DNA of 64,000 nucleotides from Cololabis saira (Eukaryota > Chordata > Actinopteri > Beloniformes > Belonidae): the NCBI RefSeq assembly GCF_033807715.1, contig NC_084599.1:5414625-5478624 (forward strand). Reading direction: 5' to 3'. The notes under the pieces were generated by a model. It had not been told where the DNA came from and did no database searches. It saw only the letters and a list, made by a program, of their open reading frames with translations. Below, piece by piece: positions 1 to 11,287 of this stretch. The translations under genes were made by a program, and so were the position numbers. Position 1 is the first letter of the stretch; each line of letters starts with the position of its first letter.

Positions 1-630
1 GACCACTGGTTCTTGGTAACTGTACCAAATATTAATGTCCATGGACCACTGGTTCTTGGTAACTGTACCAAATATTAATGTCCATGGACCACTGGTTCTT
101 GGTAACTGTACCAAATATTAATGTCCATGGACCACTGGTTCTTGGTAACTGTACCAAATATTAATGTCCATGGACCACTGGTTCTTAGTAACTGTAGCAA
201 ATATTAATGTCCATGGACCACTGGTTCTTGGTAACTGTACCAAATATTAATGTCCATGGACCACTGGTTCTTAGTAACTGTAGCAAATATTAATGTCCAT
301 GGACCACTGGTTCTTGGTAACTGTACCAAATATTAATGTCCATGGACCACTGGTTCTTAGTAACTGTAGCAAATATTAATGTCCATGGACCACTGGTTCT
401 TGGTAACTGTACCAAATATTAATGTCCATGGACCACTGGTTCTTAGTAACTGTAGCAAATATTAATGTCCATGGACCACTGGTTCTTGGTAACTGTACCA
501 AATATTAATGTCCATGGACCACTGGTTCTTGGTAACTGTACCAAATATTAATGTCCATGAACCACTGGTTCTTGGGGTAACTGTACCAAATATTAATGTC
601 CATGGACCACTGGTTCTTCAGGTAACTGTA
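1..630. repeat. 43-bp tandem array, with 86-bp dimer order in part
   Basis: About 14.6 copies of a 43-bp unit that begins GACCACTGGTTCTTGG and ends ATTAATGTCCATG. A variant reading TTCTTAGTAACTGTAGC appears near 184, 270, 356 and 442, exactly every second unit, so the middle of the array has an 86-bp higher-order repeat. The last units carry small insertions (CTTGGGG, CTTCAGG). The same unit occurs six times at 38586-38850 inside a P-like element, so this array probably belongs to the right part of another copy whose left part lies outside the window. The reverse-strand reading frame through it is repeat translation and not a gene. Confidence 0.95.
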
Positions 631-780
631 CGGGTCCATGTCAAGTCCAACTGACGCTAATTTAAGCCGATAATCAGCTGTTATCCCGTCTTCTCCACTA
701 GTTGCAGTCATTTCTTCCACTCAGTGAGAGTAAGGGGGGCTGGTCCAGTGGGGAAGTGACGTCAATGCAGACCCTCTATT
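631..780 (+). mobile_element. Right-end segment of a P-like (THAP) element, copy 1
   Basis: This segment aligns by eye with 38848-38993, which follows the same 43-bp array. Both contain CAGCTGTTATCCCGTC, a CCACTAGTTGCAG stretch and AGTGACGTCAATGC, and similarity stops just after ACCCTCTATT at 780 and 38993. It includes a perfect TGACGTCA palindrome at 757-764. I infer that this is the element terminus because homology ends at the same base in both copies. The P-like assignment comes from the THAP exon in the second copy. Confidence 0.6.
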
Positions 781-1679
781 GTGGATTTATTCCAGAGAGC
801 AGGGACAGTATGAGAATCCACAGAGAAGGAAGATGGGGCGCCAAGCTGGAGGGAGTTCAACACTAAGGATGTTTCTGTGAATTCATGAAGGAACTGGAGC
901 TGTCGATCCAGGTCAACCCCCATGTCCCGGTCCAGGATAGACCACTGCTCCTGATGATGTTCTCTCCCCAGCTCCTTACCTTATGGAGTAAATCCCCAGT
1001 TGAAAAGTAGCTGGACTTATCTTTTTTACTTCAAATCTGCCTGCAAGATCCCAGACAGTTTTTTCAGAACCTGGTTGTGATACCATCAAAATGGTCAGAG
1101 CTGCTTTGCAGTCTGTTAAAATGTGCTGGAAGAATCACAGAGACCACAATAACCCTCTGAGACCCTAAAGATTTAAGCTTCCAGCACTTGGAACATTTAT
1201 TATTGTCCGATTAATCAGAATTCCAGATATTTGACTAAAGAAATGGGGTCTGTGCGCTCCAGATTAGAGTGAAAAATGAGCATCCAGACCATTATAAAGA
1301 AGTCCTGCATCCAGAATCTGAGAAGGCCTGGGGTTTTATCAGTGTCTTTCAAAGCTCATTTCCTCATCTGTCTTAATGCAGAAATGTATTGTGAGATTTT
1401 AGTAGAGCACTGCTGCCTTCCAGACCACATCTGTTCCATGAATTTAACAACAAAACAATGTAAAACCATATTCTGGACACATTACAAAGACATGACTGAG
1501 TAAGAAGAAGGTACTGGTACTTGACTGGTCTGTTTACAAAATGGGTTCATATTTGTATCTTCCATACGATCCTAAATTTGTATTTATGGGTTTATGTTTA
1601 CCGCTTTCAACAGTTACCGGCCTGTGGAGATTAAAACAAAAACAAAGCAGTGAGTATCATGAATTTCAACTCTGGATGA
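781..1679. other. No gene or repeat recognised
   Basis: Moderate-complexity sequence. The only open frames are short, such as 75 codons at 1276-1503, and show no recognisable domain. Nothing supports an exon. Confidence 0.5.
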
Positions 1680-1855
1680 ATGCTAAGATAAGATAAGAGT
1701 CGAAAACAGTGCAGAAGTTGAGACAAAATGTAAGGTGTGGAAAAGAGGTAAAGAAGAGAGTGGAGGCAGGAGTGGGTGGAGAAGAGTGGCTGAACTTATC
1801 TGATGTAGAAGAGTCGTAGTGAGAGTAGCGAGAAAGGTTTATGAGAGGGTACTGT
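1680..1855 (+). mobile_element. RTE-type LINE remnant, left piece
   Basis: The plus strand reads as a decayed reverse-transcriptase C-terminal region (KRVEAGVGGEEWL then stop codons) like the late part of vertebrate RTE ORFs. The reading continues after the hAT insertion at 3879, where VVRPAM-like and FGLE-like residues follow. The hAT target duplication GGTACTGT (1848-1855) and GGTAGTGT (3879-3886) marks the break point. Frameshifts and stops show that this is an old copy. Confidence 0.6.
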
Positions 1856-2354
1856 CAGAGCTGGTAGAGTAGCCAAAAATTGTACTCAAGTAAAAGTACT
1901 GTTACTTCAGAATAATATGACTCAAGTAGAAGTAAAAAGTAGTCATCCAAATAATTACTTGAGTAAAAGTAAAAAAGTACTCGGTGAAAAAACTCAAGTA
2001 CTGAGTAACTGTTGAGTAACGTCTGATTTATTTTTTTAACACAACCATTCAAACAGAAAAAAAGTACAAAATAATCATCTTCAGGCAAATTAAATCAATA
2101 AAATAATAAAATTAATTAAAAATAAAAATAGCAGCACAATGTAACTTTCAGCTTTTGTTGAGTTTGGCGGCATCTTTTGGACAAAAGCGGTTGTGCTTTA
2201 CCAGAAAGAACACTACATTTCCCATGAGCACCAGCGCGTACTGCCGGAAAGATCCTGTCCCCGTCGCATACATTTGTTTTGATAGCGAATGAAGACGGGA
2301 CGGACTTTCAAAACTACTTTTCTGTTTCACCAAGTGAACGGAACGCAAAAAAAG

Positions 2355-2488
2355 ATGTTAAACTGCTGGAAAGGAACTGGAATTTACCGGGATACCTTAA
2401 ACAAGGAAGCCAAGGACCGGTATATGGAGAAAATAATGATTATTAACGGTTTTGGTTCATATGAAATCCCTACTAAAGAGTGGAGCTC
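2355..2488 (+). pseudogene. Coding fragment inside the nested element (KDRYMEKI motif)
   Basis: The plus-strand frame reads AKDRYMEKIMIINGFGSYEI followed by PTKEWSS. It resembles the N-terminal part of uncharacterised teleost proteins that precede YqaJ-type nuclease regions; this is recalled family knowledge and not a search result. The coding sense ends where an inverted copy of its own last 23 bases begins at 2495, so the fragment is cut and folded back. It could be a captured host exon or a remnant of an element-encoded protein. No downstream nuclease domain is visible. Confidence 0.4.
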
Positions 2489-2517
2489 CTCGTCGGAGCT
2501 CCACTCTTTAGTAGGGA
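2467..2517. repeat. Perfect 23-bp hairpin with 5-nt loop
   Basis: The arm at 2467-2489 begins TCCCTACTAAAGAG. It is exactly reverse-complementary to 2495-2517, separated by TCGTC. It lies at the end of the KDRYMEKI coding fragment. A perfect foldback in an otherwise decayed element suggests a recent templated inversion event or a maintained structure. Confidence 0.95.
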
Positions 2518-3878
2518 CTTACTGCCGCTGTTCTGCAGAACCGACGTCTTCAGCTACCTTGTTTAGGAGTGTTTGGCAGCTGCTTTGGTAAATGTTTGAC
2601 TCGCCATGTGTTTCAATAAATTTGTATAATAGTACAACATACAGTACATGTTTTGTACCACTCTTACTTATCTTTTCTTTTTTTTTGACTGCTATATTAT
2701 GCGGAAGAGGCTCCGAGGCGTGAGCAATATTTTTGTTATTTTTGTTTTTGTTCGTGAGATTATTTTTTTCCTCTGCAGCTACAAATAGAGTTAATATTTT
2801 TTCCTCAACAAACTAGTTTTATCTGAAGATTTGGGTTAATCGCAGCGAGCTGGCCAGCAACTGTGTTTAGCTGGCGAAGTGGGGAATAAAAACCTGTGTG
2901 AATGATCCGACCTCGGTCTGTGTGAGTGCTTGTTTGTGGTTTACTGTGGAAGGTTATGTTTGGTCGTTACAGCCGCGATCAAACCGAGCCGACGACTCTT
3001 TGTTATCTCAGATTCTTGACCTCTGTGGTTCTGCCTCCGAGCAGGAAAGCGGTGAAAAGTTAAACCATTAGCGATCTTTTCCCCACGTCTGTTGTGTGGA
3101 GCTGCTGCAGCTACAACACAGCAACGGGTTACCAGCTTCTGCGGAGCTCTGCGCTCCACGCCCCGCCCATTTTCATCTCCACTAAGAATCGGGAAGGAGG
3201 GGGAAGTGTCGTATGCGGTAAAGCAGTCAAAGCTGTAAAGATTTGTAGTTTTTTAGTGTGGCAGGGTTCCTACCATGCTCCTCAAAGTTACATAGTGCCA
3301 GTGAAGGCGATACAGACCCCTCAGACCATGACAGAGGTTCATTAAACCTGTTGGAAGTTGATGTACCATCACAATGACTCTGGAAATATGATATTAAGGT
3401 GGAAAAGTTACATAGTGCTGCTTTAAATTAAAATAATCTTAGGGTAAATTCAAGTACTTTAATACATAATTTTACAGAATAAAAAAATTAATTAAGCACA
3501 AGTAGCACAAAATTTCAAGCCTTTGTACTTTTCTTTTTTAACCAGCAGAACTAGAACAAACATGAACTCATAGAAACTCTGTGTGTGTTTGAGTCTGTGT
3601 AAATGTAACAAAACATGCAAAAACAAACATTTTTCCCAAAGAATCACTCAGTGATGTCATGAGATTGACGCATACGCGGATAAAAGGGATAAAAGAAAAG
3701 TAACAGCTCAACGTAGCCTAATGTAGCGGAGTAAGAGGAACAGTTTCTTTTTCACAAATCTACTCAAGTAAAAGTAAAAAGTATAGAGATTCAAAACTAC
3801 TCCTAAAAGTACAACATTTCCCAAAACTTACTCAAGTAAAAGTAACGGAGTAAATGTAACTCGTTACTCCCACCTCTG

Positions 3879-4265
3879 GGTAGTGTGAGCAGACCTTCTC
3901 AGTGTTTGGAGATAGCCGTGCCGACCGAAGGAAAGGAGGCAGATCAGATCAGGAGGTGGCAGAGATGAAGAAGATGAATAGGATTAAGATTGGTAACATC
4001 AAAGGAACAACCAGGGTGAGAGGCCTTAAGATCAGGTCAGAGAGGCCAGAGTGAGGTGGTTTGGACACATAAAAGGGAAAGTGAATAGGTTGCTAGAAGG
4101 ATGCTGGAGATGGTGCTCCCAGGATGAGTAGGGGCAGACTTGGGGAGACTTCTGTATGTGGTGGAAGAGTGTAGTTGATGGTGTGACAGTTCAGAAGACG
4201 GCTACGATGGAAGCAGGTGATCTGCTGTGATGAACCCCAAAGAGGAACGTTGAACGAAGGAGATG
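3879..4265 (+). mobile_element. RTE-type LINE remnant, right piece (C-terminal region)
   Basis: After the hAT insertion the plus strand continues the RTE reading: a FGLE-like stretch, a RMNRIKIGNIKGTTRVRG stretch, a RWFGHIK-like stretch near 4055, then a degraded tail matching the usual CGDP-type ending. Several frameshifts and stops are present. The right limit is approximate. It joins the left piece at 1680-1855 to make one old element. Confidence 0.65.
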
Positions 4266-6919
4266 CTTTGTTTGCTCGATGATTCCAGTTTGTTCTTATC
4301 TTAAGATGGAGAGTTTGTTGCGTACGTATGACTGTAAACTGCTGTGGTGTGTTAAAACATCCTGTACTTGCTGCAGTCGTGAAGGGAACGTGGAGCGTCT
4401 CCGTCTGAATGTTTCCAGCCACCCGCAGAATCCAGAAATCTGTAACCACGGAGACAGAATTGACCAGGAATGTCATAACCCATCACATCGCTCAGGCAGT
4501 TCTTGATATATGACTGTATGATTGATATGTGATGTGGAAGTCTCATAAACCCTGTTAATTAATATCAGAACACATAGAACATATCAAATGTTGACAGAAA
4601 GAGACACTTTACCACAAGTAGATGGACGCGTACTCAAATCTTGCAGCCGGCGAGTTCTAACGTGGCCGTATGAAGAAGGGACGTGAGTCTTCGTTATAGT
4701 GCCTAGGATACTGTAGGTTTTCTTGATGTCAGCCACTTCTATCTGTTGATGGTTCATGTTGTGCATTGACTTCTCTCTCTCTAACATCTCCATTTCTTCT
4801 TTCTCGTCATGAGGGTAGAAAATAAAGATTGTTTTCATGAGTAAACTTTTGACAGAACATGCCTGCCAGCCAGAATAAAGTCATTATTTGACTTTACTCA
4901 GGACACAGATCTCAGATCCGTGCAGATCGGTGAACATCCACCTTGATAGAGGAGCTAGGGAGCAACACGCTGCCTCCACGTTCACAGTTGGTTTTCGCCC
5001 CAACGTCACGCTGTAATAGCACTGTACATTCTGTAGCCCCATTCCTCCCTCCCAACATAGTTTGGTTTTGAGGAGCACGTGTCTTGGGGAAGTTGTCAGT
5101 CAGCAGATCCTCCTGGTGCTCTCTCACATCTGTACATAAATACGGAGATTTTGTTATAAATCTACCACAGTTGTGATAATTAGTCCCTCCTGGCGGTCTT
5201 CCCTGAACCGCTGTGCTAAATCTCCCCTTCAGCGGAACAGAAACCACACACCACCATGGTGGAGACTGAGAAACACACAACCAAGGCATTTATGAGCGAC
5301 GCTGAAGAGACAAATGAAAGCAAGACGATGCACAAACGGGATCCGACCCACCAGGTCTGTTTGGAGGAGCAGACACTGAGAGACGCTTGTGGACGTCCAG
5401 CCCAAACGTTTGACCCGCGTTTGACCAGAAACCAACCGAGGAGGCGTAGACTTGTGACTTTGAAGAACAACAAATAAAGAATAAAGAATTGTAACAGATA
5501 TAGAAGAGAAGTTTCCCAAATTTACTGTCAGACGTCGAGACAATACAAGGTTTACAAGTCTTTGTTATCAATGTGGAAATCTTCAATGTGGAAAGCACTG
5601 ATGTGGTGTTTCAAGCACCAGATCCTCCTTCAGACTGTACTGTGTAGAGGTTTAAATACCCACAATGCATCTCTTCATCCACACACAATGCATCCCTCCC
5701 TTCAAAAATATTCAGATGAAATGTCCACTTAAGCAACCGTCAACATTTTATCACAATTAGATTTTAAACATCATAAATCACCAGTTAGCAACAAGTATAA
5801 ATAAAATAGATTTTATAATTATAATGACCAAACAAGTAACATCTAAAAAGAACAATACATGATCTGGTTAAAAGGACACACTATCTACTGGCTTAAAACC
5901 ACAGACCACAAAAAAGGTTTTATAGACTGTGAATATTTTTGTATTTATTTTCCCTGATCGATTATCATTTCAACCAAAACCACTGCGTTAAGTTTGTTTT
6001 CCATTTTAAAGTGTAAGATCTGCACAAATGTGAGACGCGAGAGCCCTCTGCTCACTCCGTGAGCATCATCAGATCATATTACTGTCCATACGGATGTCAT
6101 TAGAAGTATTATCCAAGAAAAAAAACACCAGCTCTGCTGGATGATGAGAGTTTTTACAATTCCTAATGGCTTTGAGCAATTTTCCATGACGTACCTAACC
6201 CCATTCCAACAATGATCCGCACTTTGTTGTTTGCTGCTTTATGATCGAGCTCTGAAGTCACTGGAGACTAAAACACTTGGTTTTTTTTATCGTTTATCGT
6301 TTTAGAAAGTGGATTTTTAAATCAAATCACCTAGAAAAAAAGCCACTTCCCTTTCACTTGCGCTGGTTTACGGACACGTTTTTACATAAACCCTGAGCAC
6401 GTCCATCCTCGGTGGGAGTCCACTCGTCCTCACAAACACAAGATTACAGAAGGTCTCACTATTACACAGATACATCAGATAAGAAACTACAAATAATTGG
6501 CTCCAAAATACGACTCACACATTTTAGAAGAGGACTTAATATTTTATTTTTATAAAACTAAATAGATCTACCACTCGGTCAAAGTGCTGCCACCATTCAT
6601 ACTTGAGACAGATCTCCTCTTGTCAAATTCTTCTCTAAATCTTGTTTATCTTTAGTTAACTTTTGGACATGCAGCTCTTGTTGAGACGCAGGTGCTCAGA
6701 GCACTGAGTTAAAGCTGTCGTTTGTCTCTCGAGGGTCAACACATTTCCTCTACAATCTTTTATGTGGTTTATCGTGCTCTCAGACTGTATGTTTCAGTCC
6801 TCCAGGCCAGCAGCTGCTTTGTTTAATGATGATTGGTTATATGTAGCACTTAATGCAAACAGTTGTTTTATCTGTTTCTAGTTTTTTAAATGTAAAGTTT
6901 GCGCTTGTGCCGCTGGTGA
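4266..6919. other. No gene recognised
   Basis: The open frames here are below about 130 codons, overlap on both strands, and show no domain. Examples are 4093-4476 and 5229-5543 on the reverse strand. No array or clear TIR pair was seen. Old unrecognised repeats are likely. Confidence 0.45.
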
Positions 6920-6948
6920 TTTCGGTGGCCGCGGGTTGGCCACCCCTG
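6920..6948 (-). mobile_element. Isolated hAT-like terminus
   Basis: The sequence ends GCGGGTTGGCCACCCCTG. Its reverse complement, CAGGGGTGGCCAACCCGC, has the form of Charlie-type hAT termini. No partner end was found nearby, so this is probably a truncated element. A related end lies at 28727-28747. Confidence 0.4.
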
Positions 6949-7478
6949 ACCTAAACGGTCTTTCGTGGTTCTGGAGAAAATCTGGCCCCTTCTTCTCTCC
7001 AACGTTGCTTTAGTTGATGGAGATTTTTGGAAATTAAATTCCACACATTTCTATCAGGTTCGAGTCTGGACTTTGACCAGGTCTTTCCAAACCCTTGATT
7101 CTTTTACTCTGGAATACAGAGGAATACAGGTGCAGTTTTGTGAACCTCAGACTTTAGCGTTTAACATGTTCAGTCTGATCTTTCCTGGGATGTCCACTCC
7201 TGGGAAGGCTGACAACCATCTTCCAGGTTCCCACTTGTCAATAATCTTTGTAACTCCAGAACGCTGAACTCAAATTAAATTGAAAAAGGTTTCAGATCTT
7301 TCTAGATGGATGTGCAGCATCAGTTGTTCTCTAAGACCAACAAACTGCCAAAACATCTACTTGATTGATATCTGAATACCTGCTGATGATCAGTTTATCC
7401 GACTATTAGGAACACCTGGCTGCAATTTTCTTAGATCCTATTAAAGCAGTCTTAATTTTGTCTTAATTTTTGTAAATT
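6949..7478. other. Degraded repeat, family unknown
   Basis: Around 7190-7240 the sequence TGTCCACTCCTGGGAAGG recalls CGTCCACTCCTAGGAAGA at about 50397, in a similar context. The two stretches are probably decayed copies of one DNA-transposon family, possibly Tc1-like read in antisense. The 100-codon frame at 6965-7267 shows no known domain. Confidence 0.35.
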
Positions 7479-7490
7479 AAGTAATGGAAC

Positions 7491-7622
7491 CGGGCCACGG
7501 ACGGCTCAGTGGGTTGAGCGGGCACCATTGCCCTCGTGCAGGTACCGGCCCGTCATTCTGTCCTGTGTGTCTCCCCCCATGTCCTTTGTATAAAGGGCAA
7601 AAAAACGACTAAAAAGGAGGAA
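7491..7622 (+). mobile_element. tRNA-headed SINE with 12-bp target duplication
   Basis: The left flank AAGTAATGGAAC (7479-7490) is repeated exactly at 7623-7634. The body starts GGGCCACGGACGGCTCAGTGG, with an A-box-like GGCTCAGTGGGTTGAGCGGG. It ends with an A-rich stretch, AAAGGGCAAAAAAACGAC. A relative at 28933-29056 keeps a clear B box (GGTTCAAATCC). The same arrangement is typical of fish tRNA-derived SINEs. The perfect duplication implies a fairly recent insertion. Confidence 0.8.
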
Positions 7623-7634
7623 AAGTAATGGAAC

Positions 7635-8872
7635 ATTGAAAAATGTTCTGTTATTGTTCATCCGAGGTTGTATTTCCTAACAGTCCCAGTATAATTAGAT
7701 GTTTACACACAGAACACATGGATCTAAAGCGTGGACACCAGCTGCTGCATATGGCTGCATTTTCATCACTTTCAACTTTTTTAGGTTCAGCGAAACACTT
7801 GTAGATGTGTTTTTCAGCCTCATGCAGTTCTTCTAATTATATACAGTATAGTATATTATAATTACTATTATTATATCATAGTATGTATTGTATATAATAC
7901 CTTTCCTGGTGAGGAAAGTATACATGTTACTTCCTGGTAAGAAAGAACCGTCCAGAACTGATGGTTGTATCTCATCATACAGATGAGAAGCAGGTTGAAT
8001 ACATTCTGGCCAAAGCTCTGTTTGGGAGATCCGGATGTGGAAGTATGAAAGCTGGAATCAGAGATAATGTGGACTCTGAACGTGACACCTGAGCTGGTTT
8101 ACGGAGGTGCGGCCATGCAGGGACTGGACAAACCCTCTATGACATCACCTGTGGGTTTTCTGTCCTTGTGAAGCCTTTTGGGTCTTTTTTCTGCCCATTT
8201 CCTCAAAAGGGGCCACATCATTAAAAGCCTGCTGTCCCTGCTGCTGCCAGGACTCGTGGCCATGGAGGTGGACGGCGTCCAGCTGCCTGTCCAGGCTGGG
8301 GCCTCCGTCACCGGGGGAAGTCAATGGTCCACTTTACAAGTCTCACTACAGGATTTTACTGATTTATTGGACAAGTAATTCAATGTTTTTCAAAATTACA
8401 AACATCTGCCATGACACGATTTTGACTCGATTACATTCACTTCTATTAATTCTAATTCATAGTAACAAAGTGAAATATAATTTCACATCTGGACAGTTAC
8501 ATGGAAAATGTTACTTTTGGAAAACAGACTAAAGAATGTCTCTTGATAACCTGTTTTTCAGGATTGCATTTACTGATGTCTGAGTGATATTTTCATTTTG
8601 TATCGGTGCTACTGGATGGTTCACCAATAAATTGATGAATTGATATGGACTGACGAATTGTGACACATTCAGACTCTTCAGGTGAACTCAGAGCTGTTCA
8701 CGGCCATCTGTTAGTTTAAATGACAGCGTAACAAAACATATCTGTAAGATAAGAATGATTTTGTTCCGTGAAATCTTGGATCTTTAGCTCTTTATCAGCA
8801 GTCAGTCAAAAAAATACGCCCCTTATTGTGCTGCCAAGGTTGCATGAATGCAAACGAATGAAGGATATCAAA

Positions 8873-8910
<38 letters not shown>

Positions 8911-9564
8911 CATAATAATAATAGGACCAAAGCTGATGTAGTTCAGCCAATAGAGAAAAACTGCAGGAAATGGATAGTTGTACAAAAGCGTTTAGTTTCT
9001 CAGCTCTGTTCAGTGTAAAACGATGCTCTCAGCACTGTTTATGTGCTGCAGCTGCACAGAAACGCCTGGAACGTTACACTGGATATACACTAGAGATTGT
9101 AAGGACGGAGGTCTTGACTCTAGAACTGATTTTTTTTCATGGATTCAGTCCAAATCTGAGCTGAAGGCAAATCTTCATGATATTATGACTTTGTTGTCAT
9201 GTTTAGGCATTTTGGGTTGCAGTCGCATTCCTCCACCTATGGGTCAGTGGAAACACATCATCAAAACCAAGGAGTTTGCAGAAAAGGCTAATGTAATCTA
9301 CATTAGTCACCATCTGCACGTTGTAAACACAGAATCATGAGACCTTTGTTTTTGTGTTGGTTTGGATGAGCTTGAAACTTCAGTGTCTGCGTCCATCAAC
9401 AACACTCCATGTGGTGTTCAGTAACTTCACTAAATCCCAGGCTTCAGTCTATTTGTCCATATCAAAAGTTAATACCTGCTCTTTCTATCCTGGCTTTTTT
9501 TTTCTTTATGCTTCTTTTTTTTGGTAAAACTTTTTTTTTCTTTTTGAAGAAAAAACATATTTAC
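7635..9564. other. No gene recognised; contains a short AAT microsatellite
   Basis: AT-rich around 7830-7910 (TATATA/ATTATT mixture). Open frames such as 8099-8311 (reverse) and 9023-9340 (forward) have no domain and no codon-level support. Poly-T and T-rich runs lie at 9497-9550, just before the Rex3 start. Confidence 0.5.
8873..8923. repeat. (AAT)n microsatellite
   Basis: About 16 AAT units, interrupted once by CAT near 8911. Confidence 0.95.
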
Positions 9565-11287
9565 CCTTGCCCAGATGCCGGTCACCGGGGCCCACCTCTG
9601 GAACCAGACCTGGAGGTGGGGGCTTGAGGGCGAGCGCAAAAAAGCAATGTGGGTCCCTCTTTCCATGGGCTCACAACCCGTGGGAGGGGCCATAGTCGCT
9701 GGATGCAGTGTAAGCAGGAGGTAGCCGAGGGCGGGGATCCTGGTGGTCTTCGGCTACAGAAGCTGGGTCTACAGATATGGAATCTCGACCTATGGCAGGA
9801 AAGAAGCCTGAGCTGGTACACAACGTTGAGAAGTTCCAGCGTGACATAATCAGACTCACCTTGACACAGCTTGGGCTTCAGAACCAGTTTCCTTGGAAGG
9901 GGTTGGAATCATTTCCACTATGGAGTTGCCCACGGTGAGAGGCATCACGCAGGTGTAGCCTTATTGCCCCCTGGCTCGGTGCCTGTACATTGAGGTTCAC
10001 ACCGGGGAACGACAAGGTAGTTTTCCTCTGCCTTCAGATGGGTGGATGGGTCCTGACCGTTGTTTGTGCTTATGCAACAAACAGCAGTTCAGAATACCCA
10101 CCCTTTTCGGAGTCCTTGGGTGGGGTGCTGAAGAGTGCCCCTGCTGGGGAATCAGTCATTCTGCTGGATGATTACAATTACACCCATCCAAGTCTTACTA
10201 CAATGCTCATGTGGGCAATGACAGTGAGACCTGGATGGCTGTAATTGGGAGGAACAGCGACTCAGATCTGAACGTGTTTTGTTATTGGACTTCTTTGCGT
10301 AATCCATAACGAACACCTTGCTCAAGCATAAGGGTGTACTGCACTTGGCACCAGGAAACCCTAGGTCATAGGTCGATGATAGACTTCGTAGTCGTATCAT
10401 CAGACTTACAGCTGTATGTCTTAGACACTCAGGTAAAGAGAGGAGCAGAGCTGTCAACTAATGACCACCTGGTGCTCAGTTGGCTTCAATGGTGGTAGAG
10501 GATACCAATCGGACCCGGTAGACCCAAACGTATTATGAGGGTCTGCTGTTCCACGCCTCCAATGTCAAGGCATCTGACCGGAGCTGTGGCAGTAAGGTGG
10601 TTGGTGTCTGTCATGGCGGTAATACAAGGACATCCTGGTGGACACCAGCGGTGAGGATTGAATGCCGTGAAGATGAAAAACAAGTCGTATTGGGCCTTTT
10701 TGGCCTGCGGAACCCTAGAAGCACTTGATAAATGGAAGGACATGGCTGCAGCGATTGCTGTGGGAAAAGATTGAGAGCAAGTGTTGTAAGAGGCCATGGA
10801 GAATGACTTTTGAATGGCTTTGAAAAGAGATTCTGGTCCATCATCCAGCAGCTCAGGATAGGGAAGTGGTGCACAACCAATTCTGTGTATGTTGGGGATT
10901 GAATGCTGCTGACTTCGTCTTGGGAGATTGTGAGTCAATGGAGGAAAAACCTCAAAGACCTCCTCAATCCCACCAAACACGCCTTCCTACGAGGAAGCAG
11001 AGGCCTGTGAGCTTGGAGGTGGGTTCTCCTAGTTCTGAGGCTAACATCACTGAGGTGTTTAAGAAGATCCTTGGGCAAGGCACCAAGGGTAGATGAGATC
11101 TGCAGAGTTCCCCAGAGTTCCTTAAGGCTCTGGCTGTTGTGGGACTGTCTTGATTGACATGCAACACTGTGTAAACATCTGAAACAGTGCTTTTGGATTG
11201 GCCGAATGGGGTGGTAGTCCACCTCTTTAGAAAGGGTTACAGGAGGCTGCGCTCCAACTACAGAGGAACCATACTCCTCAGCCTCTC
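9565..11287 (+). pseudogene. Rex3 LINE, 5' half, decayed ORF
   Basis: Rex3 is a fish non-LTR retrotransposon of the RTE group; its ORF encodes an APE endonuclease and reverse transcriptase. The plus strand shows the untranslated GGGGCCCACCTCTGGAACCA region, then broken endonuclease coding (VVCAYATNSSSEYPPF at about 10040, LLDDYNY where LLGDFN is usual). Further on come the linker and the first reverse-transcriptase block, with VDEIC and PEFLKAL near 11090-11130. GATTGGCCGAATGGGGTGGT at about 11196 matches the conserved Rex3 region TGGCAGACNGGGGTGGTGGT. Stops and frameshifts occur throughout. The copy stops near 11287, so its 3' part is missing, the reverse of ordinary 5' truncation. A separate Rex3-like 3' end lies at 17230-17765. 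Confidence 0.8.

Larger units (their letters stand above)
2131..3423 (+). mobile_element. TIR transposon nested in the hAT (Kolobok-like?)
   Basis: Inverted ends AGCAGCACAATGTAACTTT (from 2132) and AAAGTTACATAGTGCTGCT (to about 3422) differ at one base. The insert is absent from the paralogous hAT copy at 59756-60512, whose centre reads straight across this point. TTTAAATTAA lies at the right edge, which fits a TTAA target, but the left TTAA is not preserved. The element contains a coding-like fragment and a perfect hairpin. Class is inferred from the end sequence and the TTAA-like target only. Confidence 0.65.
1856..3878 (+). mobile_element. hAT-type non-autonomous element, copy 1 (carries a nested insert)
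   Basis: The ends are CAGAGCTGG at 1856 and CCACCTCTG at 3878, imperfect inverted repeats of CAGAGGTGGG type. The flanks are 8-bp target duplications with one mismatch, GGTACTGT and GGTAGTGT. The subterminal parts are rich in ACTCAAGTAAAAGTA-type motifs in both orientations. A shorter copy in the opposite orientation lies at 59756-60512 with a perfect 8-bp duplication. The two copies align through the ends and the AT-rich centre, but copy 1 has about 1.3 kb extra at 2131-3423. No transposase ORF is present. Confidence 0.85.

Noticed and set aside
1..630. CRISPR-like regular spacing in the 43-bp array (also the 16-bp and 17-bp arrays)
   Set aside because: There are no unique spacers between repeats; these are ordinary tandem arrays in a vertebrate genome.
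5216..5598. Cluster of overlapping ORFs on both strands
   Set aside because: Mutually overlapping frames of about 70-125 codons without motifs; no support for any one of them.
8099..8378. Possible exon with overlapping ORFs on both strands
   Set aside because: Neither strand shows a domain or convincing splice sites; the overlap is expected by chance in GC-richer sequence.
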